Positions 25,648 through 36,385 of a DNA stretch of 64,000 nt are shown here, one piece after another; position 1 is the first letter of the stretch; the number at the start of each line of letters is the position of its first letter. The stretch spans positions 99,574-163,573 of the forward strand of contig NZ_DIHC01000002.1 in the NCBI RefSeq assembly GCF_002419965.1, read 5' to 3'. Source of the DNA: Pseudomonas sp. UBA5706 (GTDB lineage: Bacteria; Pseudomonadota; Gammaproteobacteria; Pseudomonadales; Pseudomonadaceae). The translations under genes and the position numbers were made by a program. The notes beneath the pieces are model-generated. The model did not search any database. It worked only from the letters and a program-made list of their open reading frames with translations, and was not told where the DNA came from.

Positions 25648-27063
25648 ATGTCGAAACTTAAACTTAATGCTCTCAGCGTAACGCCGCAGGGCCCAAGCTC
25701 TGCCTACAACCAACTCAACTCGTTCAGCCACCAATACGATCGAGGCGGCAGCACGATCAACGGAAAACCGTCGTACACGGTGGACAAAGCGGCCGACTAC
25801 ATCTTGCGCGACAAGGCGGCATGGGTAGACAACAACGGCAACGGCACCATTGAGTTGACCTACACCTTCCTGACCAGCCGACCCGCCGATTTCGATCGCA
25901 CCCTGGGCACGTTCAGCGCTTTTTCGGCGTTGCAGCAATCCCAGGCCAAGCTGTCGATGCAATCCTGGGCCGATGTAGCGAAAGTCACCTTCACCCAAGC
26001 CAACTCCGGCGGTGACGGGCACCTGACGTTCGGCAACTACAGCGGTGACAACGGCGGTGCGGCGTTTGCCTATCTCCCTGATGGCAGCTCGTATGCAGGT
26101 CAGTCCTGGTACATGATCAACAACAGCTACCAGGTCAACGCCAACCCTGGCACCAACAACTACGGGCGCCAGACCCTTACCCACGAAATCGGCCATACCC
26201 TGGGCCTGTCGCACCCTGGCGATTACAACGCCGGGAACGGCAACCCGACCTACGCCGATGCCACCTACGCCCAGGACACTCGCGGCTACAGCGTGATGAG
26301 CTACTGGAGCGAAACCAACACCGGGCAAAACGACAAAGGCGCCTACTCCTCGGCACCTTTGCTCGACGATATTGCCGCCGTACAAAAGCTGTACGGCGCC
26401 AATCTCGCGACACGTGCCGGCGACACCACCTACGGGTTCAACTCCACAGCCGATCGTGACTACTACTCGGCGACGTCTTCGTCGTCCAAGCTGGTATTCG
26501 CGGTATGGGACGGCGGTGGCAAGGACACCCTGGACTTCTCCGGCTACTCCAACAACCAGAAAATCAACCTCAACGAGGCTTCGTTTTCGGATGTCGGCGG
26601 CTTGGTGGGTAACGTGTCCATTGCCAAAGGTGTGGTCATCGAGAACGCCATTGGCGGCTCGGGCAATGACCTGATCATTGGCAATAGCGCTGCCAACGAA
26701 CTCCGGGGTGGTGCCGGCAACGACATCATCTTCGGTGGTGGCGGTGCCGATAAACTGTGGGGCGGTACGGGCGCGGATACGTTTGTATTCGCAGCCAGCA
26801 GCGACTCACGGCCGTCGGCCCCGGACCAGATCATGGATTTCGTCAGCGGTCAGGACAAAATCGATCTGTCAGGTATGCCGGAGTTTGCGACAAGCCACAT
26901 ACCGCTGGTTTTCGTCAACGCTTTCAGTGGGACGGCTGGCCAAGCCGTGCTCTCCCAGGTCAGCACTGGAAGCACCTTGTCGATCGACCTCACGGGTGAC
27001 CGTACGGCCGATTTCGTGGTTAACACCATAGGTCAGGCTGCCACGACTGACATCGTGGTCTAA
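25648..27063 (+). CDS. aprA: Serralysin-family alkaline metalloprotease AprA
   Basis: 471 aa secreted zinc protease (M10B), exported by a type I system without a Sec signal. The zinc site [17 protein letters not shown] is at about residue 180, and the Met-turn Tyr is in [12 protein letters not shown] calcium repeats follow ([30 protein letters not shown]). The C-terminus ends in the typical hydrophobic DIVV export signal. AAGGA nine bases before the ATG sets the start. It heads the cassette aprA-aprI-aprDEF. In related species RsmA/GacA controls aprA translation, and the AAGGA here fits a GGA-type site. Confidence 0.97.
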   Translation: MSKLKLNALSVTPQGPSSAYNQLNSFSHQYDRGGSTINGKPSYTVDKAADYILRDKAAWVDNNGNGTIELTYTFLTSRPADFDRTLGTFSAFSALQQSQAKLSMQSWADVAKVTFTQANSGGDGHLTFGNYSGDNGGAAFAYLPDGSSYAGQSWYMINNSYQVNANPGTNNYGRQTLTHEIGHTLGLSHPGDYNAGNGNPTYADATYAQDTRGYSVMSYWSETNTGQNDKGAYSSAPLLDDIAAVQKLYGANLATRAGDTTYGFNSTADRDYYSATSSSSKLVFAVWDGGGKDTLDFSGYSNNQKINLNEASFSDVGGLVGNVSIAKGVVIENAIGGSGNDLIIGNSAANELRGGAGNDIIFGGGGADKLWGGTGADTFVFAASSDSRPSAPDQIMDFVSGQDKIDLSGMPEFATSHIPLVFVNAFSGTAGQAVLSQVSTGSTLSIDLTGDRTADFVVNTIGQAATTDIVV

Positions 27064-27072
27064 GCCTGAGGG

Positions 27073-27092
27073 GGCGGCGTGCAAGCGCCGCC
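27073..27092 (+). other. GC-rich stem-loop between aprA and aprI
   Basis: GGCGGCG-TGCAAG-CGCCGCC, a perfect seven-base-pair all-GC stem starting nine bases after the aprA stop, with no T-run. It probably protects the aprA 3' end or causes partial termination, so that protease mRNA exceeds exporter mRNA. Confidence 0.65.
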
Positions 27093-27115
27093 TCTGCCTG
27101 ATCTGGAGCAGATCG

Positions 27116-27508
27116 ATGAATTTCAAGACTGCGGCGTGCCTGTTCACGACGCTTTTTACCCTCAGCGGAGCTCACCTCATGGCCAGCAGCCTACGCCTCG
27201 CAAGCCCCGCCGAACTGGCCGGCCCCTGGCAGCTTTACCCCGAAGACCAGGCGCAGAAACCCTGTGCATTGATTCTGCAGGAACAGGACGAGCGCCTGGC
27301 AGGCGATCTGGCCTGTGCCGGTCACTGGCTGGGCGGCACACCGGCGACCTGGTATCCGACGCCTGATGGCATTGCCTTGGTGGACAACCATGACGAACTG
27401 CTGGTGCACATGGGTCGCCAGCGCGATGGGTTCTACATGGCTCATCTGCCCGATGGACGCACCCTTTTCCTGCAACGCGACGCGGTAAACGCAACCCCAC
27501 GCTCCTGA
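27116..27508 (+). CDS. aprI: Periplasmic alkaline protease inhibitor (I38 family)
   Basis: 130 aa. A signal peptide of about 25 residues ([20 protein letters not shown]) ends before a mature N-terminus near [13 protein letters not shown]. In this family the N-terminal trunk enters the protease active site. Two cysteines (PCALIL and LACAGHWL) form the conserved disulfide. The lipocalin-like small beta-barrel inhibits AprA in the periplasm and protects the producer. GGAG eight bases upstream supports the ATG. It lies between the protease and its exporter genes, as in other pseudomonads. Confidence 0.93.
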   Translation: MNFKTAACLFTTLFTLSGAHLMASSLRLASPAELAGPWQLYPEDQAQKPCALILQEQDERLAGDLACAGHWLGGTPATWYPTPDGIALVDNHDELLVHMGRQRDGFYMAHLPDGRTLFLQRDAVNATPRS

Positions 27509-27533
27509 CGCTTTTTTTTCAAGGATGAAACCC

Positions 27534-29303
27534 ATGACCCAAGGCCGGCCAAGCCCTCTGCCGCGTGCTCCTATGTGGGCGACGCTCAAGGCGTATAAAG
27601 GCGTTCTGCTGAGCATCGGCGCCTTTACCGCGCTGATTAACGTGCTGATGCTGGTGCCCTCGGTTTACATGCTACAGGTGTACGACCGCGTACTGTCGTC
27701 GCAAAACGAAACCACGCTGGCGATGCTCACCGTGATGGTGATTGCCTTTTTTCTGTTCATCGGGCTGATGGAGGCCGTGCGCAGCTTTGTGGTGATTCGC
27801 ATCGGCAGCGACATGGAGCGGCGCCTGAATCTGCAGGTCTACCAGGCGGCTTTCGAACGCAACCTCAGGCAAGGCGAAGGCAATGCTTCCCAGGCGCTGG
27901 CCGATCTGACGCTGGTCCGGCAGTTCGCCACAGGCCCCGCGCTGTTCGCTTTTTTCGATGCACCGTGGTTCCCCATTTACCTGGCGGTGATCTTTCTGTT
28001 CAATCCCTGGTTGGGTTTGTTCGCCAGCGTTGGAGCGTTAGCGCTGATCGCCCTGGCCTGGCTGAACGAAGCGCTGACCCGCAAGCCGCTGGCTCAGGCG
28101 GGGCATTTTTCCGTGGTATCGAGCCAGTTATCCGGGAGTCACCTGAATAACGCCGAGGCTATCCAGGCGATGGGCATGCTGGTGCCTTTGCGCCAGCGCT
28201 GGTTCGCCCTGCACAGCCGGTTTCTGGAGCGGCAAAACCGCGCCAGTGATATCGGCGCGCTGATCGGCTCGCTTAGCAAATGCCTGCGTTTGTGCCTGCA
28301 ATCGCTGGTGCTGGGGCTGGGTGCACTGCTGGTGATAGAGGGCCAGATGAGCGGGGGCATGATGATCGCCGGCTCCATCCTGATGGGTCGTGCGCTGGCA
28401 CCCATTGATCAACTGATCGCCGTCTGGAAACAGTGGAGTTCGGCCCGGCTGGCGTGGCAGCGGCTCGACGCGCTGCTGATCGCCCACCCCGAGCGTCCAA
28501 CGCCCATGCCCCTGCCCGCTCCCACCGGGCATCTCAGCGTCGAGCACATCAGCGCCGCACCGCCGGGGCGTGACACAGTTACCCTGCAGCAACTGAGTTT
28601 TGCCGTGAAGGCAGGCGAAATATTGGGCGTATTGGGGGCTTCGGGGTCAGGCAAGTCCACCCTGGCCCGGGTGCTGATTGGCATCTGGCAGCCGCTGGCC
28701 GGGGTGGTCCGGCTAGACGGCGCCGAGCTGCACCGCTGGGACCGCGACGCCCTGGGCACACACGTCGGTTACCTGCCCCAGGACATCGAACTGTTCAGCG
28801 GCAGCATCGCCGACAACATTGCCCGCTTTACCGCCGCCGACCCGCATAAAGTGGTGACCGCAGCGCGCCTGGCTGGCGTGCACGAGATGATCCTGCGTCT
28901 GCCCCACGGGTATGACACGCAACTGGGCGACGGCGGCTCGGGACTGTCCGGCGGGCAAAAACAGCGAGTGGCCCTCGCTCGCGCGTTGTATGGAGAGCCG
29001 CAGCTGGTGGTGCTCGACGAGCCCAACTCCAACCTCGACAGTAACGGCGAAACCGCGCTGGCCGCCGCCATCGCACAACTCAAGGCTCGCCGTTGCACGG
29101 TGATTCTGATCACCCATCGCTCAGCCGTGCTGAATCAGACCGACCGCCTGCTGGTGCTCAATGAAGGTCGCCTACAACTGTTCGGCCCCACAGTCGATGT
29201 CCTCAAGGCTCTGTCGGGCGCTCCGCCAGCGCCTGAACGGGCGCAGGGGGTGAGTTTCAGTCGCCAGCTTGGCGCGCAGCAAGGAGGCCAGCGCCATGAA
29301 TGA
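27534..29303 (+). CDS. aprD: Type I secretion ABC transporter AprD
   Basis: 589 aa PrtD-family inner-membrane ABC exporter. The N-terminal transmembrane domain (about 20-310) precedes an ATPase domain with Walker [10 protein letters not shown], signature [15 protein letters not shown], Walker [13 protein letters not shown] and the switch His in ILITHRS. There is no C39 peptidase domain. The ATG at 27534 is preferred over 27525 because AAGGA lies eight bases before it. It partners with AprE and AprF to export AprA, and overlaps aprE by eight bases. Confidence 0.95.
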   Translation: MTQGRPSPLPRAPMWATLKAYKGVLLSIGAFTALINVLMLVPSVYMLQVYDRVLSSQNETTLAMLTVMVIAFFLFIGLMEAVRSFVVIRIGSDMERRLNLQVYQAAFERNLRQGEGNASQALADLTLVRQFATGPALFAFFDAPWFPIYLAVIFLFNPWLGLFASVGALALIALAWLNEALTRKPLAQAGHFSVVSSQLSGSHLNNAEAIQAMGMLVPLRQRWFALHSRFLERQNRASDIGALIGSLSKCLRLCLQSLVLGLGALLVIEGQMSGGMMIAGSILMGRALAPIDQLIAVWKQWSSARLAWQRLDALLIAHPERPTPMPLPAPTGHLSVEHISAAPPGRDTVTLQQLSFAVKAGEILGVLGASGSGKSTLARVLIGIWQPLAGVVRLDGAELHRWDRDALGTHVGYLPQDIELFSGSIADNIARFTAADPHKVVTAARLAGVHEMILRLPHGYDTQLGDGGSGLSGGQKQRVALARALYGEPQLVVLDEPNSNLDSNGETALAAAIAQLKARRCTVILITHRSAVLNQTDRLLVLNEGRLQLFGPTVDVLKALSGAPPAPERAQGVSFSRQLGAQQGGQRHE

Positions 29304-30600
29304 ACAGATCGTCAAACCCGAGCGCAGTGCGCAGTTTTTCGTCAGGGTGGGTTGGTGGCTGGCGTTGCTCGGTGCCGGCAGTTTTTTCCTCTGGGCTGCA
29401 CTTGCCCCGCTCGACCAAGGCATCGCGGTGCCTGGCACGGTGGTGGTTTCAGGCAAGCGCAAGGCCGTGCAGTCGGTGGACAGCGGCGTGGTCAGTCGCA
29501 TCATGGTGCGCGAGGGCCAGGTGGTGCGTCAGGGCCAGCCGCTGTTCCAGCTTGACCACACACAGGTCCAGGCCGACGTGCAATCGTTGCGCGCCCAGTA
29601 CGAGCTGGCACAGGCCAGCATCGCCAGGCTCCAGGCCGAACGCGATGGCAGTGTGCAGGTGCGTTTTCCCGAGTCCCTGTTGCAGGGAGCATCTCCACAG
29701 TTGCTCGGCGTGCTGGAAGGCCAGCGGCAACTGTTCAGCAGCCGTCACCAGGCATTCCAACGCTCCCAGGCAGGCATTCGGGCCACCATCGAAGGTGGCG
29801 TTGCCCAGCTTGCGGGCATGCGCCAGGCGCGCAATGACCTTCAGGCACAGGCCGAGTCATTGCGCCAACAACTGGACAACCTGCGACCGCTGGCCGAGCG
29901 CGGCTATATCGCCCGCAACCGCTTGATGGACTACGACCGGCAGCTGTCTCAGGTGCAACGTGACCTGGCGCAGAACACCGGTGACACAGGGCGCGTCGCC
30001 CAGCAAATCGAGCAATCACGGCTGAGCCTGCAGCAGGGTGTCGAGGAATATCAGAAGGAGGTACGCGGGCAATTGGCGGACGCCGAACTCAAAAGCATCA
30101 CCTTGAGCCAGCAATTGGCCTCGGCGCAATTCAGTCTGACCCACAGTGAAATCGATGCGCCGGCCGACGGAATCGCCGTCAACCTTTCGGTGCATACCGA
30201 GGGCGCGGTGGTGCACGCCGGTGAATCACTACTGGAAATCGTGCCACAGGGCGAAGGCCTTGAGATCGAAGGCCACCTGCCGGTGCACATGGTCGACAAG
30301 GTGGCCGAGCAGTTGCCGGTGGAGGTGCTCTTCACTGCGTTCAATCAGAGCCGTACGCCGCGCGTAGATGCCACGGTCAGCCTGATTTCTGCCGACCAAC
30401 TGCTCGATGAGCGTAGCGGCCAGCCTTACTACATCGTGCGCAGCAGCGTCACCGACCAAGCGTTGGCCAAGCTGCAGGGCCTGGTGATCAAACCTGGCAT
30501 GCCAGCGCAGATGTTCGTGCGCACCGGCGAGCGCTCTCTTCTCAACTACCTGTTCAAGCCTTTGATGGACCGCGCAGGACTGGCACTGACCGAGGAATAG
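29296..30600 (+). CDS. aprE: Type I secretion membrane fusion protein AprE
   Basis: 434 aa HlyD/PrtE-family adaptor. One N-terminal membrane anchor (about 18-38) is followed by a lipoyl-like half ([20 protein letters not shown]). Long coiled-coil hairpins rich in Gln and Leu span about 90-280, and the C-terminal beta part includes [27 protein letters not shown] eight bases before the ATG at 29296 fixes the start. It bridges AprD in the inner membrane and AprF in the outer membrane. Confidence 0.95.
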   Translation: MNEQIVKPERSAQFFVRVGWWLALLGAGSFFLWAALAPLDQGIAVPGTVVVSGKRKAVQSVDSGVVSRIMVREGQVVRQGQPLFQLDHTQVQADVQSLRAQYELAQASIARLQAERDGSVQVRFPESLLQGASPQLLGVLEGQRQLFSSRHQAFQRSQAGIRATIEGGVAQLAGMRQARNDLQAQAESLRQQLDNLRPLAERGYIARNRLMDYDRQLSQVQRDLAQNTGDTGRVAQQIEQSRLSLQQGVEEYQKEVRGQLADAELKSITLSQQLASAQFSLTHSEIDAPADGIAVNLSVHTEGAVVHAGESLLEIVPQGEGLEIEGHLPVHMVDKVAEQLPVEVLFTAFNQSRTPRVDATVSLISADQLLDERSGQPYYIVRSSVTDQALAKLQGLVIKPGMPAQMFVRTGERSLLNYLFKPLMDRAGLALTEE

Positions 30601-30601
30601 G

Positions 30602-31960
30602 ATGTTTCGGTACATGAAAATCTGGCTAACCGCGGTGCTATGGATCAGCGCCAACATGCACGCCCAGGCAATGGGTTTATTTGACGTTTATGAGCAAGCC
30701 TTGCGTAACGATCCGGTATTCCTCGGCGCCATGAAGGAGCGCGACGCAGGACTGGAAAATCGCAATATCGGCCGTGCCGGACTCTTGCCTCGCGTCGCCT
30801 GGAACTACAACAAAGGCCGCAACGACTCCCAGGCTACGTACAAAAGCGACTCGCGGCCCAACACCCGCGAGGACCGTCACTACAACAGTTTCGGTTCGAC
30901 ATTAAGCCTGCAGCAGCCAATCATCGATTACGAAGCCTATGCCAATTACCGCAAGGGTGTGGCGCAGGCCCTGTTTGCCGACCAGGCCTTTCGAGCTAAA
31001 AGTCAGGAATTGCTGGTGCGGGTGTTGTCCGCTTACAGCCAGGCGCTGTTCAGCCGCGACCAGATCGAGATTGCCGAGGCCAAGAAAAAAGCATTCGAGC
31101 GGCAGTTCGAGCAAAACCGGCAGATGTTCGATCAGGGTGAAGGCACCAACACCGACATCCTGGAAGCAGAGTCACGTTATGAACTGGCCGGCGCCGAGGA
31201 AATCGAAGCGCAGAATGAACAGGACGCTGCGCTGCGGGAACTGGGCGCCTTGATCGGCACGCCCGAAGTGCGTATCGAAGACCTGGCGCCCCTGCGCACA
31301 CCCTTCAATTTTCTGGCCCTGACGCCAGCCACTTACGAGGCGTGGAATGCCATCGCCTTGAGCGAAAACGCCGACCTCGCCTCGCAGCGCCAACTGCTGG
31401 AAGTCGCGCACCAAGAGGTGAAACGCAACGTGGCCGGGCATCTGCCCAAGCTCAACGCCTACGCCACTGTACGCAGCATGGAATCCGACAGCGGCAATAC
31501 CTACAACCAGCGTTACGACACCAATACCATCGGCCTGGAAATCAGTCTGCCGCTGTACGCAGGCGGTAGCGTCAGCGCTTCCAGTCGCCAGGCCAGTCGT
31601 AGCCTGGAACAAGCAGAATATGACCTCGAGGGGAAAACCCGTGAGACCCTGATCCAGTTGCGTCGCCAGTTCAACGCCTGCGCCACGGGGGTGCAGAAAA
31701 TCCGCGCTTATGACAAGGCGTTGGCCTCGGCGGAGGCATTAGTGGTGTCCACTCAATACAGCATCAAGGGTGGCGAGCGGGTCAACCTGGACGAACTGAA
31801 TGCGCAACAACAGCTTTACAGCACTCGTCAGGACCTGGCCAAGACTCGATATGAGTACTTGATGGCCTGGATCAAGTTGCATTATTACGCAGGCACCCTG
31901 ACCGGCGAGCAATTGGCGCGGGTCGATGAAGCCTTTGGTACGGGAAACTCGTATCGCTGA
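30602..31960 (+). CDS. aprF: Type I secretion outer-membrane channel AprF
   Basis: 452 aa TolC-family protein. The cleavable signal peptide (to about residue 22, ending HAQA) is followed by LFDVYEQALRNDP, the usual first helix of the family. Two repeated coiled-coil/beta halves follow, including FGSTLSLQQPIIDYEAYANY and IGLEISLPLYAGGSVSASSR. It starts one base after the aprE stop, with GAGGA just upstream. It is the last gene of the protease cassette. No strong terminator is visible in 31961-32181. Confidence 0.94.
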   Translation: MFRYMKIWLTAVLWISANMHAQAMGLFDVYEQALRNDPVFLGAMKERDAGLENRNIGRAGLLPRVAWNYNKGRNDSQATYKSDSRPNTREDRHYNSFGSTLSLQQPIIDYEAYANYRKGVAQALFADQAFRAKSQELLVRVLSAYSQALFSRDQIEIAEAKKKAFERQFEQNRQMFDQGEGTNTDILEAESRYELAGAEEIEAQNEQDAALRELGALIGTPEVRIEDLAPLRTPFNFLALTPATYEAWNAIALSENADLASQRQLLEVAHQEVKRNVAGHLPKLNAYATVRSMESDSGNTYNQRYDTNTIGLEISLPLYAGGSVSASSRQASRSLEQAEYDLEGKTRETLIQLRRQFNACATGVQKIRAYDKALASAEALVVSTQYSIKGGERVNLDELNAQQQLYSTRQDLAKTRYEYLMAWIKLHYYAGTLTGEQLARVDEAFGTGNSYR

Positions 31961-32181
31961 AACCAAGCAGTCGCCTCAGCAACCCTACGAGAATGCCCAG
32001 TGCGCGAATGCGTTGCTGGGCTCTTTGCCTGTGAAGGTGATGTTCAGCAGTTCGCAGGGCTAATGGATGGAAGGCGCCAAGGATGTCGTCATCACTCACC
32101 TAGCAGCTGTCCCGGTATTTACGACAGACGAAAAAATGCCCGGACTCAAAGACACTGTCTTCAATCCAGGCATATTCAAAA

Positions 32182-32258
32182 TGGTCGGGGTAAGGGGATT
32201 CGAACTCCTGACATCCTGCTCCCAAAGCAGGCGCGCTACCGGACTGCGCTATACCCCG
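32182..32258 (-). tRNA. tRNA-Pro (anticodon TGG), copy 1
   Basis: 77 nt with an encoded CCA. Acceptor CGGGGTA pairs with TACCCCG, the anticodon loop is TTTGGGA, and the T-arm contains GTTCGAATCC. Identical to the copy at 32437-32513. It is the last gene of the Asn-Pro-Lys-Pro array. Confidence 0.97.
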
Positions 32259-32355
32259 TTTAAATTCAAGACACCTCAACAAGCTGCCTGCGATGTGATG
32301 CGAATGGCATCAGATCTTTAAGATTCGGCTCCAAGGTTACCCTTGAAGCCAAAAA

Positions 32356-32431
32356 TGGTGGGTCGTGTGGGATTCGAACCTACGACCAATTGGTTAAAAG
32401 CCAACTGCTCTACCAACTGAGCTAACGACCC
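32356..32431 (-). tRNA. tRNA-Lys (anticodon TTT)
   Basis: 76 nt with an encoded CCA. Acceptor GGGTCGT pairs with ACGACCC, the anticodon loop is CTTTTAA, and the T-arm contains GGTTCGAATCC. It lies between the two tRNA-Pro copies. Confidence 0.97.
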
Positions 32432-32436
32432 AAAAA

Positions 32437-32513
32437 TGGTCGGGGTAAGGGGATTCGAACTCCTGACATCCTGCTCCCAAAGCAGGCGCGCTACCGGACT
32501 GCGCTATACCCCG
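32437..32513 (-). tRNA. tRNA-Pro (anticodon TGG), copy 2
   Basis: 77 nt, the same sequence as copy 1 at 32182-32258, offset 255 bp. It is only five bases from tRNA-Lys, so the array is processed from one precursor. Confidence 0.97.
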
Positions 32514-32533
32514 ACGGTATTACCTTCTGAAAT

Positions 32534-32609
32534 TGGCTCCGTGACCAGGACTCGAACCTGGGACCCAATGATTAACAGTCATTTGCTCTACCGACTGAGC
32601 TATCACGGA
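32534..32609 (-). tRNA. tRNA-Asn (anticodon GTT)
   Basis: 76 nt with an encoded CCA. Acceptor TCCGTGA pairs with TCACGGA, the anticodon loop is CTGTTAA, and the T-arm contains GGTTCGAGTCC. It is the first gene of the array, about 65 bp downstream of the predicted start site. Confidence 0.97.
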
Positions 32610-32680
32610 ACTGAATAACTTCACAATTTCAGCCTCTTCGACCTGTCTGCATCGCTGCGTTCACGTCTCTGAGGCGCGCT

Positions 32681-32708
32681 ATTCTACATTCCCAGAAATA
32701 GCTGTCAA
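32681..32708 (-). promoter_or_regulatory. Strong sigma-70 promoter of the tRNA array
   Basis: On the minus strand, TTGACA, 16 bases, TAGAAT, followed by a GC-rich discriminator (AGCGCGCCTC) typical of stringently controlled stable-RNA promoters. Confidence 0.85.
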
Positions 32709-32805
32709 CCCTCCAAATTGCTTTTAAGACAATGATTTGCGACTTTTTTTCGAGATCGCCTGCAAGCCTCGAAAATCCGGCGCCTGGCAGCAATCACCCG
32801 CTCAG

Positions 32806-32833
32806 AAAAAAAGGGCGCCCACCGGGGGCGCCC
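32806..32833 (-). terminator. Intrinsic terminator of clpB
   Basis: GGGCGCCCC-CGGT-GGGCGCCC hairpin followed by seven T on the minus strand, about 35 bp after the clpB stop. Confidence 0.92.
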
Positions 32834-32867
32834 TCTCATTCTTCTATATAGATAGACAGACGATGCA

Positions 32868-35432
32868 TCAGGCGAAAGCGATTTCGTCGTTCACCACAGT
32901 GCCCCTGATACTGGTGCCTGGCATGAAGCCGCCGGACAGAATCATCTGCGCCAGCGGGTTCTCGATCCAGCGCTGAATCGCACGCTTGAGTGGACGCGCA
33001 CCATATACCGGGTCGTAGCCCACCGCGATCAACTTCTCCAGGGCTTCAGGGCTCAGTTCCAGACTCAGCTCTCGCTCGGCCAGACGCTGGCGCAGCCGTC
33101 CCAGTTGAATCTCCGCGATGCCAGCAATCTGGTCATGGCCCAGCGGTTCGAAGATCACCACTTCGTCGACCCGGTTGATGAACTCCGGACGGAAGTGCGT
33201 TCCTACCGCGTCCATCACCGCAGCACGCTGCGCTTCGCGATCACCGACCAACTCCTGAATACGGGCCGAACCCAAGTTGGAGGTCATGACGATCACCGTG
33301 TTGCGGAAATCGACGGTACGACCATGACTGTCGGTCAGTCGGCCATCTTCGAGCACCTGCAGCAGAATGTTAAAAACGTCCGGATGCGCCTTTTCCACCT
33401 CGTCCAGCAGGATCACCGAGTAAGGCTTGCGCCGCACGGCTTCGGTCAGGTAGCCGCCCTCCTCGTAACCGACATATCCTGGTGGTGCACCGATCAGACG
33501 AGCCACGGAATGTTTCTCCATGAACTCGGACATGTCGATGCGCACCATGGCCTCTTCGGTGTCGAACAGGAACTCGGCCAGCGCCTTGCACAGCTCGGTC
33601 TTACCCACGCCGGTCGGGCCGAGAAACATGAACGAACCGCTTGGCCGATTCGGGTCGGACAACCCGGCTCGCGAGCGGCGCACCGCGTTGGCCACGGCCA
33701 CTACTGCCTCGTTCTGCCCGATCACACGTTGATGCAGCAGGCTTTCCATCTTCAGCAGCTTGTCGCGCTCGCCTTCGAGCATCTTGGACACCGGAATCCC
33801 GGTCCACTTCGACACCACCTCGGCGATTTCTTCCTCGGTCACCTTGTTGCGCAGCAGCTGGTTTTCCGGTTTGCCGTGCTGATCGACCATCTGCAGGCTG
33901 CGCTCCAGGTCGGGAATGACCCCATACTGCAGTTCGGCCATGCGATTAAGGTCGCCGCGACGACGAGCGGCCTCCAGTTCCTGACGCGACTGCTCGATCT
34001 TCTGCTGAATCTGCGCGGAACCGGTTACTTCAGCTTTCTCCGACGTCCAGACTTCTTCCAGATCGGCGTATTCGCGTTCCAGCCGCTGGATTTCCTCCTG
34101 AAGTTTGTCCAGGCGCTTGATCGCGGCCTCGTCGTCTTCTTTCTTCAATGCCTGGGATTCGACCTTCAACTGAATCAGACGGCGCTCCAGGCGATCAAGC
34201 ACTTCCGGCTTGGAGTCGATTTCCATGCGGATACGGCTGGCCGCTTCGTCGATCAGGTCAATGGCCTTGTCCGGCAGTTGACGGTCGGTGATGTAACGAT
34301 GGCTGAGCTTGGCTGCGGCAATGATTGCGCCGTCAGTGATCGCCACCTTGTGGTGAACCTCATATCGCTCCTTGAGGCCACGCAAGATCGCAATGGTGTC
34401 TTCTTCACTCGGCTCGTCCACCAGCACTTTCTGGAAGCGCCGTTCGAGGGCCGCATCCTTTTCTATATATTGGCGGTACTCGTTGAGTGTCGTGGCACCG
34501 ACGCAGTGCAATTCGCCTCGGGCCAGCGCAGGCTTGAGCATGTTGCCTGCATCCATCGAGCCTTCTGCCTTGCCCGCCCCGACCATGGTGTGCAGTTCGT
34601 CGATGAATAGGATTACCTGGCCTTCCTGCTTGGAAAGCTCATTGAGCACGGCTTTCAGGCGCTCCTCGAACTCACCACGGAACTTGGCGCCCGCGATCAG
34701 CGAACCCATGTCCAGCGACAGCAGCCGCTTGCCGCGCAGACCATCCGGCACTTCGCCATTGATGATGCGTTGTGCCAAACCTTCGGCGATCGCGGTTTTA
34801 CCCACGCCAGGCTCGCCGATCAGCACCGGGTTGTTCTTGGTACGGCGCTGCAGCACCTGGATGGTCCGGCGAATTTCGTCGTCACGGCCAATCACCGGAT
34901 CAAGCTTGCCCTCTTCGGCGCGCTTGGTCAGGTCGACGGTGTACTTGTCCAGCGCCTGGCGCGATTCTTCAGCGTTCGGGTCGTTGACCGCATCGCCGCC
35001 GCGCAGGTTGCTGATGGCGTTTTCCAGCGCCTTCTTGCTGACGCCCTGGCCGAGCAGCAGCTTGCCCAGCTTGCTGTTCTCATCCATCGCCGCGAGCAAT
35101 ACCAGCTCGCTGGAGATGAACTGGTCGCCCTTCTGTTGGGCCAGGCGATCGGCCTGGTTGAGCAGGCGCGCCAGATCCTGCGACATATTCACGTCGCCGG
35201 TGGGGTTTTGAATCTTGGGCAGTTGGTCAAGCTCCTTGCTCAACGCCTTGCGCAGGCTGTTGATGTCGAAGCCGACTTGCAGCAGCAGGGGTTTGATCGA
35301 ACCGCCCTGTTGCTCGAGCAGCGCCTGCATCAGGTGCGCTGGCTCGATGGCGGGATGGTCCATACCCACGGCTAAAGATTGGGAGTCAGATAAAGCGAGC
35401 TGTAACTTGCTGGTTAAACGGTCAATACGCAT
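32868..35432 (-). CDS. clpB: Disaggregating chaperone ClpB
   Basis: 854 aa Hsp100 hexamer that, with DnaK, extracts proteins from aggregates. The N-domain (1-145) precedes AAA1 with Walker [16 protein letters not shown] and Walker [16 protein letters not shown]. The M-domain coiled coil (about 410-520) follows. AAA2 has [20 protein letters not shown] and the pore loop GYVGYEEGG. Length matches the family. It is preceded by a sigma-32-type promoter at 35506-35533 and followed by a strong terminator. Confidence 0.97.
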   Translation of the reverse strand: MRIDRLTSKLQLALSDSQSLAVGMDHPAIEPAHLMQALLEQQGGSIKPLLLQVGFDINSLRKALSKELDQLPKIQNPTGDVNMSQDLARLLNQADRLAQQKGDQFISSELVLLAAMDENSKLGKLLLGQGVSKKALENAISNLRGGDAVNDPNAEESRQALDKYTVDLTKRAEEGKLDPVIGRDDEIRRTIQVLQRRTKNNPVLIGEPGVGKTAIAEGLAQRIINGEVPDGLRGKRLLSLDMGSLIAGAKFRGEFEERLKAVLNELSKQEGQVILFIDELHTMVGAGKAEGSMDAGNMLKPALARGELHCVGATTLNEYRQYIEKDAALERRFQKVLVDEPSEEDTIAILRGLKERYEVHHKVAITDGAIIAAAKLSHRYITDRQLPDKAIDLIDEAASRIRMEIDSKPEVLDRLERRLIQLKVESQALKKEDDEAAIKRLDKLQEEIQRLEREYADLEEVWTSEKAEVTGSAQIQQKIEQSRQELEAARRRGDLNRMAELQYGVIPDLERSLQMVDQHGKPENQLLRNKVTEEEIAEVVSKWTGIPVSKMLEGERDKLLKMESLLHQRVIGQNEAVVAVANAVRRSRAGLSDPNRPSGSFMFLGPTGVGKTELCKALAEFLFDTEEAMVRIDMSEFMEKHSVARLIGAPPGYVGYEEGGYLTEAVRRKPYSVILLDEVEKAHPDVFNILLQVLEDGRLTDSHGRTVDFRNTVIVMTSNLGSARIQELVGDREAQRAAVMDAVGTHFRPEFINRVDEVVIFEPLGHDQIAGIAEIQLGRLRQRLAERELSLELSPEALEKLIAVGYDPVYGARPLKRAIQRWIENPLAQMILSGGFMPGTSIRGTVVNDEIAFA

Positions 35433-35505
35433 TGGTCACCTTCCTAATGGGCAGGCCGGAGCAATGAACACACCTTAATAACGAAAACCTGCCAGATAGC
35501 CCTTT

Positions 35506-35533
35506 AGATGTGGCCGATTGCACAGGATTCAAG
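35506..35533 (-). promoter_or_regulatory. Sigma-32 heat-shock promoter of clpB
   Basis: On the minus strand, CTTGAA, 14 bases, CCACATCT, against the consensus CTTGAA and CCCCATNT. The predicted start near 35499 gives a leader of about 67 nt. Confidence 0.8.
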
Positions 35534-35644
35534 CGCTGGGTGGCTGACCCAGATCAACATTAGCTTGCTGCAGCAGGTTTTGATGGCGGCGACGGACCTG
35601 AAATCGTTACCACCGACCACCCGTGCCGCTACGGCTTGCCCGGC

Positions 35645-36385
35645 TTAGACGTCGGCGATCCACACCAAAGACGCAAACCGTCCAGTCCGCGCACCCCGGC
35701 GATAGGAGAAGAAGCGCTCGTCGTCATAAGTCGACAACCCGCCGCCGTATACCGCCCTGACGCCATGAGCCGCCAGGCGCAAGCGCGCCAGCTGGTAGAT
35801 ATCAGCCATGAACTTGCCTGGATTGGCGCTCGGCACAAACGCCTCGGCAGCCTCCGGATGGGTCGCTATAAAAGCTTCCCGCACCTCTGGCCCGACTTCG
35901 AATGCTTGCGGGCCAATAGCAGGCCCGAGCCAGACGAGAATCTCGGAAGGCGCGGCGGTGAAGCTGTCCACCGTGGCTTCCAGCACGCCCGCCGCCAAAC
36001 CACGCCAACCGGCATGAGCCGCCGCGACCTGATCGCCCTGGCGGTTGCAGAACAGCGCGGGGAGGCAGTCAGCGGTCATGATGGTACACGCCACGCCCGG
36101 TTTCCTGCTCCAGCTGGCGTCGGCCTGCATCACCTGGGCAGGTAACGCCTCAACTACATTAGTGCCATGCACTTGCTTCAACCACGCAGGCTGGACATGC
36201 AGGTCAGAGGTGAGTTTCCAGCGGTTCTGCGCGACCGCTGCCGGGTCATCATCGACGTGATCGCCCAGATTGAAGGTGTCGAAAGGGGCAGCGCTCACGC
36301 CACCCGCACGCGTGGTGACGCAGGCCTTGATACCCACCGGCGCGGGCCAGTCGGGGATCAGCCAGTGCGCCACAGGCTCGCTCAT
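35645..36385 (-). CDS. pgeF: Peptidoglycan editing factor PgeF (YfiH/laccase-domain)
   Basis: 246 aa multicopper-oxidase-like-fold protein. PgeF is known as a cytosolic amidase removing wrong UDP-MurNAc-L-Ser, and older annotations call it polyphenol oxidase. Metal ligands are the Cys in TIMTADCLPALFCNR and the His residues in QVHGTNVV and AAAHAGWRGLAAG. WLGPAIGPQAFEVG is a family signature. It overlaps the upstream rluD by four bases (ATGA), so the two are translated together. Confidence 0.93.
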   Translation of the reverse strand: MSEPVAHWLIPDWPAPVGIKACVTTRAGGVSAAPFDTFNLGDHVDDDPAAVAQNRWKLTSDLHVQPAWLKQVHGTNVVEALPAQVMQADASWSRKPGVACTIMTADCLPALFCNRQGDQVAAAHAGWRGLAAGVLEATVDSFTAAPSEILVWLGPAIGPQAFEVGPEVREAFIATHPEAAEAFVPSANPGKFMADIYQLARLRLAAHGVRAVYGGGLSTYDDERFFSYRRGARTGRFASLVWIADV

